64,000 bases of DNA from JAIBCC01 sp963763855 (GCA_963763855.1 CAVXPU010000006.1:62001-126000), one strand, 5' to 3'. Counted from the first letter of the stretch, positions 18,201 to 28,348 are shown. Made by a program: numbers and translations. Notes: a model not told the origin generated them from the sequence alone.

Positions 18201-20451
18201 TCGCGATTTCAATGCTGAGACTTCGGGGACGATAAATTTGCAGGGTTTGCCCAATGAAATGATTGGTTTAGCCGAATTGAAATCTGGTGCGGGTTCCGTA
18301 GCGGGGCAGCCTTTTGAAAGTTTTGCGGCACGTTTGAACTTTAAGGGAACGGTTGCGACCTTGGAAGATTTTGACGCTCGTTTTGCTGATGGATATTTGA
18401 AAGCGAAGGGAACTTATCAGCGGGATACATCTCTTTTTGATCTTGATATCGAAGGTAAAAATCTGCAGGCTTCGCGATTGCGTCCGCTTGTAACCGATGA
18501 TAAGGATTTTCCGGCTTTTGCTGGAACGATCGATTTAACAGCGAAAGCTACCGGAAAAGGCGATCAATTTTCTACTTTTAATATCGCTTTCCAAGGGAGC
18601 GGACAAAACATAACTATCAATGATAATGCGGTTGGGACGATAAATTTTGTCGGGACAACGGTAAATCAACTTCTAAAAACAGAATTAACGGCTAACCTTG
18701 AAGGACAATCGCAAGTCGCGATTGCTTCCATCAATTTTGCCGATGAAAGACTGCCATTTCGTGCAGAAACTAATTTCAATCAAACCGAACTTGCACCATT
18801 TGTCGCACTATTTCGTCCGGCTGATAGTGTAGCGATTAATGGCAAGGCGACCGGAAATATCAGTTTTGGCGGAAACTTGTATGACGTTGCGAAAAAAGAG
18901 TTTACCGATGCAGATTTGCGTGGAACTGCTCAATTTAGCGAATTTGGTTTACAGTTTGACGAAACACCGATTACGGCAACTCAGCCGATAACGATTAATT
19001 TCAATACACGCGAAGTTGTCGTAGAAAATGCAAGATTTGCAGGTGCGGGTTCGAATCTGGTCGTTAGCGGTACGAAGGCTTTAAACGATAATGGATTCAA
19101 TAATTTAGCGGTTGATGGAAAAATCAATATGCGGCTTTTGAATCTTGCATCAAAAAACACTTTCTTTTCGGGGTTGGCGGATGTTTCAATTAGATTGACA
19201 GGAGTAAACACAGATTCGCGTTTAAGTGGTTCGGCGAATGTTGATAATGCTTCAATTTCTACTTTTGTTGGAAGCGAAAGATTAAATTTTGAAAGAATTA
19301 AGGGTCGGGTAATTTTCACGTCTAATCAGGCTCAGATCGATCAAGCCGTTGGCTATCTTGGAGGCGGAAAAGTGGTTGGAACTGGCGGAGCGTCGGTTGA
19401 AGGCTTAAAGCTCCAGCGATTTCGTCTGGAATTACGCGGTCAAAATATCACCGCACCATTACCCAAAAACTTTTTAACAACGGGCGATGCAAACGTTGAA
19501 ATTACCAGCAAATGCGATGAAGACGAAATCACAAAAAAATGCGTGAGCGGCGGGAGCTACAACACTCTGATCGCCGGAACTATTTTTGCCAAAAGAAGTA
19601 TTTATTCCAAAGATATAGATTTGGCAGACGTTATCAGCAGCCGTCGCGACGCTACGATTTCTGAGGGCACAACTGCTCCGCTGCTTGGAATTCCGCGTCT
19701 TGATTTGAGATTGCAGGGACGTGATGCATTGGTTGTTCGTAATAATCTGGCTGATCTTACGGCTTCAGTTGATCTGCGGGTTACGGGCGACGTTGATTAT
19801 CCGGTGATTTCAGGAAGAATTACTGCCAATAGCGGAACAGTATTTTTCAGAAGTGATCGTTATGAAGTTCGTCGGGGAACACTCGAATTTCCGCCACAAA
19901 CGGATAATGAACCGGTAATTAATCTTCAAGCTGAAACTGACATCAAAGGCTATCAAGTTTTCGTCAATTTGGCAGGAGAACTGAGTAATTTAGATGCATT
20001 AACGGCTACTGTCCGCTCTAATCCGGCATTGCCGCAAGCCGATGTGATTTCGCTTGTGACTACAGGAAATTTGGCAAATACGGAGTCTGGAATTTCCACA
20101 ACGGGCATCAACACCGCGGCTGAAGTGATTACAGATTCTCTTATAAACAATCCGATTCGCAAAGCTACCGATAAACTTTTCGGACTAAATAAATTTGAAA
20201 TTGATCCGATTCTTTCCGGTAAGCGTTTGAATCCGACAGCTCGTTTAACAGTTGGGCGGCAAATTAATAAGAATTTGCTCGTTACATATTCGACCAATCT
20301 TTCGGAAGACCAAAATCAGGTATTGGCACTAGAATATCGGGTTTCAAATCGACTATCGTTTGTCGCCCAATACGAACAAGGTTCGCTCAGCAACGTTACA
20401 CGAAACAACAATAATTTCGGATTCGAAATTCGTTTGAGAAAGAGGTTTTGA
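15256..20451 (+). CDS. tamB: TamB / AsmA-family inter-membrane protein with six 36-residue repeats
   Basis: 1731 residues. A basic start and one hydrophobic anchor (about residues 28-54) put it in the inner membrane with a long periplasmic body. The very long beta-rich body is expected to form a hydrophobic groove between the membranes. The C-terminal DUF490/TamB region is clear (about 1430-1731: SGRITANSGTVFF, DVISLVTTGNLA, LEYRVSNRLSFVAQYEQG, ending LRKRF). Family members take part in outer-membrane protein assembly or lipid transport. Residues about 434-649 (nt 16555-17202) are six tandem 36-residue units. ATG at 15271 is an alternative start. The next gene is an Omp85 partner. Confidence 0.93.
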   Translation: MPNKNMSDEKQTKPIKKSRSLWRWLMLFLGALCVLVLLGFIGVFIAFKTGYVDSYIKNALIERFIDFGIKAEIENVKTTISPTTAELTNLQFFDEQTGEKLAKIDKLKIDLTLVNIWGLRSAREININSTDVEGLEVWVKFDEKGNSNFSNLKFKVEEDSNLKVSLASMNFNLKDAIVHYGDEMRKISGTAKSIKILVEPENPETAEKERRYKFDLSSEKSIFVYNEKPIEPIDVYAKGIADKNGAEISSLRIKTPIGESFLSGTVTDWKLPKYDLKITSTIDLQQTATLLPSGTALRGFGNFEGTVTGEGEKYSINGEVTSESLAASNIILKGLQVNTKIDGENSIYEGNGKAIAEMLTFEDFRIDFPQLIGKVRGNGTDFKWFGELQAASAKSPNGTLASLFISDAVAEYKDKQFSADFGTLRAGKFTSEDLIAENIRTQNLKFSTVNGVTNINAPNVQANVVKAEGVEIGGVNANGVKVVNNGGKTSAEINNLQAKNLRTADAQLNNVKANGVNVTSQNGSTDVQAKNVEADGLNAENTKVNGLKAGEVDVKIRGNQTDIQARNVQSTGVDADGAKVGAAQASNVNVTIRGNQTDVYSDTLKVARVETDAAILGSLNIAGVRLKIIQGRIEGTSGDIDAGNVDLKSNGKLENAKLYKPIFVLEPSGRYRASMDMSLGGGTLGSVKLGAAKASVIADNDKVTLNNLSAAVMDGTVNGNAVIAMNQRNSSKVDADFSGLDLGKLIALQGGKVMPITGETTGKVNLTFFGTDFKSASGTLVADFKANAGTAERGLVPVNGNLGLKAINGLFDVDYANLNTEKSKLNATGKFDLRGNNSNLTLALDSSDATEIERLLKVFNVSPELEQQLADNQITFAGNLKFNGTLTGNFDNPNIDGQAMLDSIAMRGRELGMLSTKILVSQNLVELQNGNLRERNGGFTEFNISIPQTGKNNISVQAKLTRVNTGNLLAALPLEKYLPAKFRDFNAETSGTINLQGLPNEMIGLAELKSGAGSVAGQPFESFAARLNFKGTVATLEDFDARFADGYLKAKGTYQRDTSLFDLDIEGKNLQASRLRPLVTDDKDFPAFAGTIDLTAKATGKGDQFSTFNIAFQGSGQNITINDNAVGTINFVGTTVNQLLKTELTANLEGQSQVAIASINFADERLPFRAETNFNQTELAPFVALFRPADSVAINGKATGNISFGGNLYDVAKKEFTDADLRGTAQFSEFGLQFDETPITATQPITINFNTREVVVENARFAGAGSNLVVSGTKALNDNGFNNLAVDGKINMRLLNLASKNTFFSGLADVSIRLTGVNTDSRLSGSANVDNASISTFVGSERLNFERIKGRVIFTSNQAQIDQAVGYLGGGKVVGTGGASVEGLKLQRFRLELRGQNITAPLPKNFLTTGDANVEITSKCDEDEITKKCVSGGSYNTLIAGTIFAKRSIYSKDIDLADVISSRRDATISEGTTAPLLGIPRLDLRLQGRDALVVRNNLADLTASVDLRVTGDVDYPVISGRITANSGTVFFRSDRYEVRRGTLEFPPQTDNEPVINLQAETDIKGYQVFVNLAGELSNLDALTATVRSNPALPQADVISLVTTGNLANTESGISTTGINTAAEVITDSLINNPIRKATDKLFGLNKFEIDPILSGKRLNPTARLTVGRQINKNLLVTYSTNLSEDQNQVLALEYRVSNRLSFVAQYEQGSLSNVTRNNNNFGFEIRLRKRF
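16555..17202 (+). repeat. Six tandem 108-nt (36-codon) repeats inside tamB
   Basis: The translated segment divides exactly into six 36-residue units; representative motifs are NVKANGVNV, NQTD and AKNVEADGL. The spacing is exact at DNA level: a block starting ATTCGCGGTAATCA is at 16921 and again at 17029, 108 bp apart, with only one difference over 21 bases. The units are rich in Asn, Gly, Val and Ala, with alternating hydrophobic residues, as in beta-helix or pentapeptide-like repeats. Confidence 0.85.
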
Positions 20452-20549
20452 GAAAGTATGCACCGCAGCGGTTTTGGAAAAAGTAAAGGGACAAAATGAA
20501 AAAGGTAAAAGGCGAAATGCTTTTTACTTTTTGATTTTTACGTTTTTGT

Positions 20550-23500
20550 TTGCCCAAAGTCATCGGCGTCAATTCTAAGTTTCTGCGGACTGATTTTCTT
20601 TTTCACCATCTTTACGATTGCTCAAAATAAATACGAAGAACGAAAAATCTCTAACGTCAGTATTACTTTCGAAGGTGCTGATAAAGACGTTTCTGCTGCC
20701 GAACAATTTCGCTTGATTGCCAGAAGTGCAGTCGGCGAAAGATATTCAGCCGTTAAGGTTAGAGAAGCGATTGAAGCTCTTTATAAATCTGAAAAGATTG
20801 TCTCAGCCCAAGTAGAAGCTACCACGAACGGCGAAGATTCGGTAGATTTGCGTTTTATTATCAAGCGTAAAACTCAGGCAGAAAAAGTTTCTTTCAGAAT
20901 CGGAACGACAAATGGCGAGCCAATCACCGAAGAAGAACTTTTGCTCAAGCTAAATCTTCTCAATCCGGGCAATGCCATCACTGAACAAATTTTGCAGAAT
21001 AATGCAGATTCAATCCAAAATTATTTGCGTGAGCGTGGCTATTACAATGCCGAAGTTGGATATAAACAACAGCCCTTGGAGAGTGAAAATCGTGTTGCTG
21101 TTACGTTTCAAGTAACGCCAAATACTCAATCTAAGATAGAGAAGTTTCAATATTGAAATAAAAGGATTCGATAAAACAAAGCTTCGCAAACCGATTCAAC
21201 TTAAAACAGGAGAATTCTATTCACGGGCAAAGTTGGTTGAAGATGTGGATAAAATTCGTCAATCGATCCTTAAGCAAGGTTATCTCGCACCGCGTTTGGG
21301 CGAACCGAAAGTAGTTTTCGATTCTGAAAAAAATTCAATTGCAATCGATTTAGTCGGCGAGATAGGTGCGAAAGTTGACGTAAAAGTTGAAGTTGCAAAA
21401 GAGAAGATCAGCGAAAAAACTCAAGAAAGGCTTTTCCCAATTAAACGTCAGGGCAGCCTTGAATTTTCGGCGATTCGCGAGGGAGCCAGAAGGCTTAGAA
21501 ATTACTATCAGGAGAAGGGATATTTCTTCGTGGAGGTAGAAGAACTTTGTTCGGTAACTCCCGAATTCATTAAGGATGAAGTAAATTCTGTTGAAAACAA
21601 TACGATGGAATTGTGCGAAATTCTGAGTGGTTCGGATCTTGAAAATAAAGACGTTAATGTTACTTACAACGTAAATCTTAACAGGCAATTAAAACTCAAA
21701 GATATCAGGATTGAAGGGACTAAAATTATTACCGTGCCTGAAATTATTACCATTTTGGACACACGTCAAGCCAGCGTTGTCGGCATTATTCCTCGTCTTG
21801 GATATGGACGTGGCTACACGAGTACGGAAATCTTAGAAGATGATCGCTTGCGGATTCGCTCAATTTTACAAGAACTCGGATATAGACAGGCGGGTGTAAA
21901 AGTTAAGCAAGGGGTTTCGCCTGACGGGGAAAATCTGATTATTACTTTCGCAATAACAGAAGGCGAACCAACGCGGATTGAAGGCGTTGATATTATCGGC
22001 AATAAAGTATTTGACGACGATCTTTTAAAGAAAGAATTACCCAACATTATCGGCAAAAATTATTCTCGTGCGAGAGCCAGAAATGGTGTTCAGAAAATCA
22101 AGGATTATTATGCGAAAGAAGGGTATTTTGACGCTGAGATGAGTTTTTCCATTGTTGAAATGCCAAAAGCTCCTGATTCCAAAGAGGAAAAAGTAAAGAT
22201 AATTTACAACGTTGATAAAGAAGGTAAAAAGGTACTCATTAATCGAATTTTGGTTAATGGAAATGAAATAACAGATAGAAATGCTTTATTTAAATCGATA
22301 ACTTTGCGACCAGATACCGTTTTACGGGCTAGTGATATTTTCACCAGCGAGCAAAATCTTTACGCAACTGATGCTTTTCGCAGAGTAGAGGTTATTCAAG
22401 AGCCGGCGGGTGAAAATTCCAAAGGCGAAGCTTTACGCGACATAATCATAAATCTCGAAGAAGAAAAACCGCGAATTATAAGCTATGGCGGCGGTTTTTC
22501 TACTGATTTGGGGGCATCTGGATTTTTTGATATTCGCCAAATTAATCTTTTTGGCAAGCTTCAGCAAGGCGGAGCCAGAGTTCGCTGGAGTCGGCGGCAG
22601 CAGCTTGTTCAGCTTGATTATATCAATCCGCGATTTATTCCCGATGGTAAAAATGGGTTTGCTCCGCTTAGCATTACTGCACAATATCAACGCGATTCTA
22701 CTGTCACTCGATTCTTTCGTTCAGCTTTTGACCAAGGAACTTTTGGAATCGTTCAAAGAATTGATTCTGCCGGAAACCCAATCGATGTTTTCGGAACAAA
22801 CACAGGCGATCCAACCATCAATCGTTTTACCTTTACGGCTGAGACGAACCGAACGATTAGCAAAAAAAATCGAAGTCTTTTATTTTTGCGTTATCGATAT
22901 GAAGATGTCCGGCTCTTTAATATCGAAAGTTTATTGATTGCGGATATTTTGCGACCAGATGAAATTACCCGAATTTCGGGGTTCGGGGCAACTTTTGTCC
23001 GTGATACGCGTGAGAATTGTTCGCGAAAGTACACGCTCCTTGAATTGATTTCCAAAGGCGAACTCGGTAATCCGTGTCGCTATAATCCTTCTGATCCAAC
23101 CCGTGGCGATTATCTTACGGTGGAATATAATTTCTCCGCTCCGCAGCTCGGGGCGAATATCGGCTTTCAAAAACTCCAGGCGAATTATCAAACTTACTAC
23201 CAAATTCCAAAGCTGAATAATACGATTTTAGCAGGGCGATTGATTTTGGGTCTCGGCTCAGTTTTTTCCAAAAAGCGACAATTTACGGGCGATTTAGCTG
23301 CCTTAAACGGCTCTTTGCCAATCAGCGAAAGATTTTTTGCAGGTGGCTCAACGTCGCTTCGTGGATTTGATTTCGAATCAGCCGGACCTCGCGTTGTCAT
23401 CAAACCGCAAGGCACTTTTAGAAATAACCAAGGCGGAATTGTAACGCTAAACCCTTTTACCGTACCATTTGGCGGAAATGGATTGGCAGTTGTAAATCTT

Positions 23501-23821
23501 GAGGCGAGAATTCCGGTGAGCGAATCTCTGCAGGCGGTTCCTTTTTATGATGGCGGAAATGTTTTCAATCGGGTTGGCGATATTTTCAAACCGATCAAAA
23601 GCACAACGGGCAATACTTTTACCGATAATCTTCGTGCCGAATGGATAAACACGCTTGGCTTTGGGGTGAGAATTAAAACACCTTTTGGTGGCTCTCTAGC
23701 TATCGATTACGGTTATATGCTTAATCCGCCAAGGTTTATCATTCCTCAAAATACACCCCCTGACGCAATTTTTCAACCACGTCGCGGACAGCTTCATTTT
23801 CGATTTGCTCAGTCTTTTTAA
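20550..23821 (+). pseudogene. Omp85/BamA-like outer-membrane assembly protein, broken by frameshifts
   Basis: Outer-membrane insertase of about 1090 residues if read through. About seven POTRA-like repeats (20640 to about 22450) precede a 16-strand-type barrel with FFAGGSTSLRGFDFESAG (the conserved RGF loop) and a terminal Phe. The frame changes once at 21138-21144: removing one T of the TTT there joins QSKIEKF to NIEIKGFDKTKLRKP in frame. At the 5' end the signal-peptide frame (ILSFCGLIFFFTIFTIAQNK) has no start codon. Deleting one A of the AAA near 20556 would give a TTG start at 20550 followed by PKSS. The gene follows tamB, so the two probably form a TAM-like pair. Confidence 0.8.
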
Positions 23822-24191
23822 CCCGAAATACGCATTAGAATCAAGATTCATATCAATGAATTTGCGAAATGTTGCTTCTAGTATTGGGTTTTTATGAATT
23901 GGATTGGTTCTGCTTTAGCTGACGGAGGCTTATAAAAAGAGAATCGGCTTTAGCCAAACTGCAAAGTCTCTTTCAATTTGGCACTGGTATGCAATATATC
24001 GTAGATTCTCAAAGCTTCGTTGTCTGTCAGTTTTTGCAGTTCGTCTTTGATTTCTTTGCCGCAAATTGCCAATAATCTTGATCCAAACAAGAATAAGCTT
24101 TATGAATATTACGGATCGGTGGATTAGTTAAAACAAATGGTGGTTGGGCTTTTGATGTGATAGCTTTTCCAATGCTTAATCTGGGTTAAAT
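23822..24191. other. Gene-poor gap with a possible small gene relic
   Basis: No convincing gene in these 370 bp. The minus strand from 24090 (TTG) to 23950 is an open frame of 46 codons whose product ends TDNEALRIYDILHTSAKLKE and looks protein-like, but a stop lies three codons further upstream. It may be the tail of a decayed gene. I could not assign it to a family. Confidence 0.4.
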
Positions 24192-25076
24192 CTAATCGTG
24201 ATAACGTTTTTCGCCGCCTCTTATCGCAACCAGAAGTCGATTTTGTTGGGGCGGAATCGGGCAGGTCGCAAAGGTTGTATAAGCACACGGTGGATTTTCG
24301 GCTTTGTTAAAATCCAAGATCACTTTGCCGTCTTTTGATTTTTCGGCATATAGAAAACGTCCAACGCTGTAGGTGCTTTTCTTGCTCGTAAGATCGCGAA
24401 AAACGATGAAAAATTTGCCGTTTTCTTCACCAGGCTGGAGCGAATAAGATTTTCCGAAAAGCTTAAACTTCAAGATTCCCTCGCTTTTCATTCTGTAGCC
24501 ACTGCCGATCGTGTTTGGAATCAAAATTTCTTTCGGCTCGCTGAAAGCTTCAAAAGTTGCCGTGACCCTTAATTTTGGGTCAATTGGAAACCAATTTAAG
24601 CCCTTAAAATCCAATCTTGCTTTGCTATTTCTATCCTTCAATCGAACGCCATAGCGATCTTCGCGTTTGATAATGTAAAATGTTTGGCTTCCGATTTGGA
24701 CGATCGTTTGCTTCTGATTTTCGTCGGAAACTAACGTCATTTCGGAGATTTGTTTTCCGTCAATTATGGCTTCAATTCCCTTCTCAACCTTCAAATTCAA
24801 AACTCCATTCCGGAAATGAATTTCACCGAATTTGCCACTTTTGAAATTTTCGGTCAGTTGAATGTCAAAAGTTTCGCCATTTCCGATTGTATTTATGCCG
24901 TCCTTCAACCAAAACAAACCCGCCAGCGAAAACCAACTATTTTCGCCTTTCAATTCCTTTTCGTGTTCGCTTCGCCAATTTTTTATCTCGTTTTTATATA
25001 CCGTCTGGGCGTTTACCGTAAAGATAAATGTTATGAATAAGAGTGTTAAGCTGATAATTGTTTTTGCAGTTTTCAT
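24192..25076 (-). CDS. DUF1684 domain secreted protein
   Basis: 294 residues with a signal peptide (about 1-23, ending NAQT). The whole mature protein follows the DUF1684 pattern: an N-terminal helix NWRSEHEKELKGE, then SWFSLAGLFWLKDG, a central YGVRLKDRNSK strand and the hallmark C-terminal block with VGRFLYAE, LDFNKAENPPCAYT, ATCPIPPQQNRL and a GEKRYHD tail. The family's function is not known; it is widespread in Acidobacteria, Bacteroidetes and Actinobacteria. The two cysteines in the final block may be paired. It follows the MFS gene on the same strand by 15 bp and may be cotranscribed with it. Confidence 0.85.
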   Translation of the reverse strand: MKTAKTIISLTLLFITFIFTVNAQTVYKNEIKNWRSEHEKELKGENSWFSLAGLFWLKDGINTIGNGETFDIQLTENFKSGKFGEIHFRNGVLNLKVEKGIEAIIDGKQISEMTLVSDENQKQTIVQIGSQTFYIIKREDRYGVRLKDRNSKARLDFKGLNWFPIDPKLRVTATFEAFSEPKEILIPNTIGSGYRMKSEGILKFKLFGKSYSLQPGEENGKFFIVFRDLTSKKSTYSVGRFLYAEKSKDGKVILDFNKAENPPCAYTTFATCPIPPQQNRLLVAIRGGEKRYHD

Positions 25077-25091
25077 AAGTTTACCAAGTTT

Positions 25092-26270
25092 CTACTGCTC
25101 CGTGTTCTTGCTAATCGCTTGAAATGAACTTTGCAGAATTAGCAAAACAATTGCTGCACCAATCAAAACTGCCAATCCGGCACTCAAACTATTATTGTAT
25201 AGATTTGAAACGAAACCGATCAGCCAGACAATTGTGATCGAGCCGATGCTTCCCATTACAAAAAGCGGAACAGTTTGCTCATTGGCAGCAGCTCCGAATG
25301 TTTCGGTAAAGCGTGCCATGTTCGTTGGAAAAACTGCCGCAAGCCCAAGTCCTAAGATGGCTGACGAGAAGAAAATAGTTTGCCAACCGGTTGAAAACAT
25401 TAACAAAATAGTGCCCAGCAAGGTAATAGTCAAACTCGCCCAAATTATTTGATTATTAGATAGAAATCTCGCCAATATAGCGGCTAATCCTCTGCCAATT
25501 ACAAAAAAGATAAAGAAAATTGGAGTTGCAGAAAGCCCGGAGAGTTCACTTGGCAAATTCGACCGCAAAGTATATGAAGTAAGCCAATTTGTAATGCCGC
25601 TTTCTATTCCAACATCGCACAAACCAAACGCAACGATCAGCCAAGCTTTTGGATTACTCCATATCTTGATAGGTGACCTGGAATCGCTACTGGCAGTTTG
25701 CGAATTCGTAGAAACACTGCCAAAAATTACAAAGTAAATAACTGCAAATACAATACTTAGTGCAACTAGCAGAATCGTTGGAAGGGTAAATGTATTGCCA
25801 CCAAAATAGCTGGCAAATGGTTGGCTCACAATCGCACCAAGTCCCCACGCAAACGACATCAGATTCAACGCGGAAGCAGTTTTTACAGGATTCAAAGCAG
25901 CGGTAAGCATCAAAGTTGAAGGAATTGCCAAACCAAATCCAATTCCATAAATGCAGACGCTTGCCCAGCTAACTTCATATCCACCAATATTTAGCCCACT
26001 TAAACCAATAATGAAAAGCACAAATCCGAGTCCGAGAGTTTTTACAAAGCCAAGTTTCTTGATCAGAAAAGCGGTCGAAACCGTTCCAATTATTGACCCG
26101 ACAAATTGCGAGGTCGCGAAAAAACCGGCTTGTTTGTCATCCAGCGAAAGCGTTTTAGCCAAAATCGGTAAAAGTTGCCCAAGCAGAACGGTAACGATTC
26201 CTACGATAAAGAAGCTAAAATGCAGTGAAATTTTAAGCGGTAAATGGCTTACTTGATTTGGATTAGACAT
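25092..26270 (-). CDS. Major facilitator superfamily transporter
   Basis: 392 residues with about twelve hydrophobic segments, the usual MFS size. The N-terminal half has GQLLPILAKTL and a loop between helices 2 and 3 reading LIKKLGFVKTLGLGF, a weak form of the family A motif. A loop of about 30 polar residues near the middle separates the two halves. It resembles sugar-type or YbjJ-like MFS members, but the substrate is unknown. It is the first gene of a two-gene unit with the DUF1684 protein, and divergent from lipA. Confidence 0.85.
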   Translation of the reverse strand: MSNPNQVSHLPLKISLHFSFFIVGIVTVLLGQLLPILAKTLSLDDKQAGFFATSQFVGSIIGTVSTAFLIKKLGFVKTLGLGFVLFIIGLSGLNIGGYEVSWASVCIYGIGFGLAIPSTLMLTAALNPVKTASALNLMSFAWGLGAIVSQPFASYFGGNTFTLPTILLVALSIVFAVIYFVIFGSVSTNSQTASSDSRSPIKIWSNPKAWLIVAFGLCDVGIESGITNWLTSYTLRSNLPSELSGLSATPIFFIFFVIGRGLAAILARFLSNNQIIWASLTITLLGTILLMFSTGWQTIFFSSAILGLGLAAVFPTNMARFTETFGAAANEQTVPLFVMGSIGSITIVWLIGFVSNLYNNSLSAGLAVLIGAAIVLLILQSSFQAISKNTEQ

Positions 26271-26406
26271 ATTGATTTCTCATAATGTCCAACAATTATC
26301 GGAAAAAATCAATTCGAAAGCCGAAGTGTTACGATAAATTTCACCGCGTTACCAAACATTTACAAAAGAGGACATTTGTAAAATGAAATGATAAAATAAT
26401 CTCAAT

Positions 26407-27348
26407 ATGCAAGAACAAGGTTTAATCGAAAGATTCGTCGCAAAAAAGAAGAAAGAACGCCTGAAAAAGCCAGATTGGCTGAAAATCAAAATCGGTGATC
26501 CGACCAATCAAAATAAGGTTTTGAAACTGATTGAAGGTTTGAATCTGCACACGGTTTGCCAGGAAGCCCGTTGCCCAAATCTTTTTGAATGCTGGACGGA
26601 TAAAACCGCGACATTCATGCTCGGCGGCGATACATGCACACGGCATTGCGGTTTTTGTGCAGTAAATAAGGGCAAACCTATGGATTTAGATCCGCTCGAA
26701 CCGACTCACGTTGCCGAAGCCGTTATGCATCTCGATTTGCGTCACGCCGTGATTACATCGGTCAATCGCGACGATTTATCTGATGGCGGAGCGGCACATT
26801 GGGCGGAAACGATTCGCAAAGTTCACGAAATGAACCCGGAATGCCGCGTTGAAGTCTTGATTCCCGATTTTCAAGGAAATGAAGATGCCTTGAACACCGT
26901 TTTAGACGCACGTCCCGAAGTTCTTAATCACAACACGGAAACAATCGTGAGGCTCTACCGACGAGTTCGCCCCGATGCTAAATATCTACAAACATTAGAA
27001 TTATTAGAACGTTCCGCAAAATACCGCGACACAAAATTCCCGAAAATGAAGACGAAAAGCGGAATTATGGCTGGTTTGGGCGAAACATTTGAAGAGGTCG
27101 TCGAACTTATGAAGGATTTGCGTTCGGTCAGCTGCGACATTATGACTATCGGACAATATTTGCAACCTTACGAAAAACGTCTGCCCGTTGAACGCTACGT
27201 TACGCCCGAAGAATTTGCGGAATGGAAGAAGATTGGGCTGAGTTTAGGATTCAAGCATGTTGAATCGTCGCCGTTGACGCGAAGCAGTTATCATGCGAGA
27301 GAGCAGAGTGAGGAAATCGTAGGTAGCCCTGTCCAGATTGGTAAATAA
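26407..27348 (+). CDS. lipA: Lipoyl synthase
   Basis: Radical-SAM enzyme that inserts two sulfurs into protein-bound octanoyl groups to make lipoyl cofactor for 2-oxoacid dehydrogenases and the glycine cleavage system. 313 residues, normal length. The auxiliary cluster motif CQEARCPNLFEC (C-x4-C-x5-C) and the radical-SAM motif CTRHCGFC are intact. The C-terminal SSY motif that contributes a serine ligand to the auxiliary cluster is present (TRSSYHAREQ). The ATG at 26407 gives a natural start. It stands alone; no lipB is seen nearby. Confidence 0.97.
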   Translation: MQEQGLIERFVAKKKKERLKKPDWLKIKIGDPTNQNKVLKLIEGLNLHTVCQEARCPNLFECWTDKTATFMLGGDTCTRHCGFCAVNKGKPMDLDPLEPTHVAEAVMHLDLRHAVITSVNRDDLSDGGAAHWAETIRKVHEMNPECRVEVLIPDFQGNEDALNTVLDARPEVLNHNTETIVRLYRRVRPDAKYLQTLELLERSAKYRDTKFPKMKTKSGIMAGLGETFEEVVELMKDLRSVSCDIMTIGQYLQPYEKRLPVERYVTPEEFAEWKKIGLSLGFKHVESSPLTRSSYHAREQSEEIVGSPVQIGK

Positions 27349-27362
27349 AAAGGAGTAAATTA

Positions 27363-27866
27363 ATGTTGAAAACCACAAAGATAATTTTATTTTTTGTAAT
27401 TCTCTTTCTACCTCTATTCCAAGTTTTTGGGCAAGATTCAAAAGAAGAAAAATTGAAGGCTTGCGGAACGACAGAGATCAAATACAAGGCATCAACTGAT
27501 AAAAAACAGCATCCAACGCCGGAAGCTCCAATTGGTAAAGCACTTATTTACGTTTTGCGACCAACAATAATGGGCAATAAAGTTCAATCGAAATTTGCGG
27601 TTGACGGCGTATGGAAAGGAGCTAATCGAGGGAGAAATTACTTCTTCGTTATGGTTGAGCCGGGTGAAAGATACTTTTGCTCAGAATCGGAAAACCAAGA
27701 CTATCTAAAACTAACGGTTGAAGCCGGAAAGACTTATTATCTTCAACAAAAAGTAGAAATGGGACTTTGGAAGGCTCGAACAAACCTTGTTGTGATGAAA
27801 GAAGAAGAAGGTATCAAAAAACTTAAGGATGTTCATTTGAGTATTTTTGAAGTGAAAGACAAATAG
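27363..27866 (+). CDS. DUF2846-like secreted protein
   Basis: 167 residues with a signal peptide (about 1-21, ending FGQDS). The central part GKALIYVLRPTIMGN, a DGVWKGANRGRNYFFVMVEPG turn and LTVEAGKTYYLQQKV follow the DUF2846 pattern: a small beta-sandwich with an RP near the start and a late ETGKTYY-like strand. Function unknown; family members are usually periplasmic or lipid-anchored. It starts 14 bp after lipA and may be cotranscribed, though no functional link is apparent. Confidence 0.7.
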   Translation: MLKTTKIILFFVILFLPLFQVFGQDSKEEKLKACGTTEIKYKASTDKKQHPTPEAPIGKALIYVLRPTIMGNKVQSKFAVDGVWKGANRGRNYFFVMVEPGERYFCSESENQDYLKLTVEAGKTYYLQQKVEMGLWKARTNLVVMKEEEGIKKLKDVHLSIFEVKDK

Positions 27867-27931
27867 CATGCACAAAGGCTTTACTATAAAAAATCTCTGT
27901 TAGAATTATCAGACAAGGAATTTATTAAATT

Positions 27932-28327
27932 ATGATTAAATTAGAAGATGCGAGAAGAATAATTTCCGCCGCCGAGAAAAAGGCTGCTGAAATCGGACAA
28001 CCAATGAACATTGCCGTCGCGGATGCAGGTGGAAATTTGGTCGCACATGTGCGAATGGATAACGCTTGGATTGGCAGCGTTGATATTTCGATAAAAAAGG
28101 CTTGGACTTCACGAGCGTTTGATATCACAACCAAAGATTTAGCCGAACATAGCCAATCGGGCGATCAATTTTTTGGAATCAATGCTTCAAATAATGGCAA
28201 GGTTATGATTTTTGCGGGCGGAATTCCTTTGAAAAAAGACGGTCAAGTTGTTGGAGCAATTGGGGTTTCCGGTGGAAGCGGTGTGCAGGATCACTCTGTT
28301 GCAGAAGCAGGTGCGGCGGCGTTTTAG
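27932..28327 (+). CDS. GlcG/HbpS-like (DUF336) protein
   Basis: 131 residues, complete for this family. MIKLEDARRIISAAEKKAAEIG, then MNIAVADAGGNLVAHVRMDNAW, then a GGIPLKKDGQVVGAIGVSGG strand and a final VAEAGAAAF helix are the hallmarks of the GlcG/HbpS family. Relatives include the heme-binding HbpS of Streptomyces and corrinoid-pathway proteins; many are of unknown role. No signal peptide, so cytoplasmic. It is convergent with the M15 peptidase gene, with a 30-bp inverted repeat between them. Confidence 0.9.
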   Translation: MIKLEDARRIISAAEKKAAEIGQPMNIAVADAGGNLVAHVRMDNAWIGSVDISIKKAWTSRAFDITTKDLAEHSQSGDQFFGINASNNGKVMIFAGGIPLKKDGQVVGAIGVSGGSGVQDHSVAEAGAAAF

Positions 28328-28348
28328 TTGATTCATTGAAGAATACAT

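Noticed and set aside
23950..24090. 46-codon minus-strand ORF
   Set aside because: Protein-like but starts only with TTG and has no recognised family; kept as a possible relic inside the gap entry.
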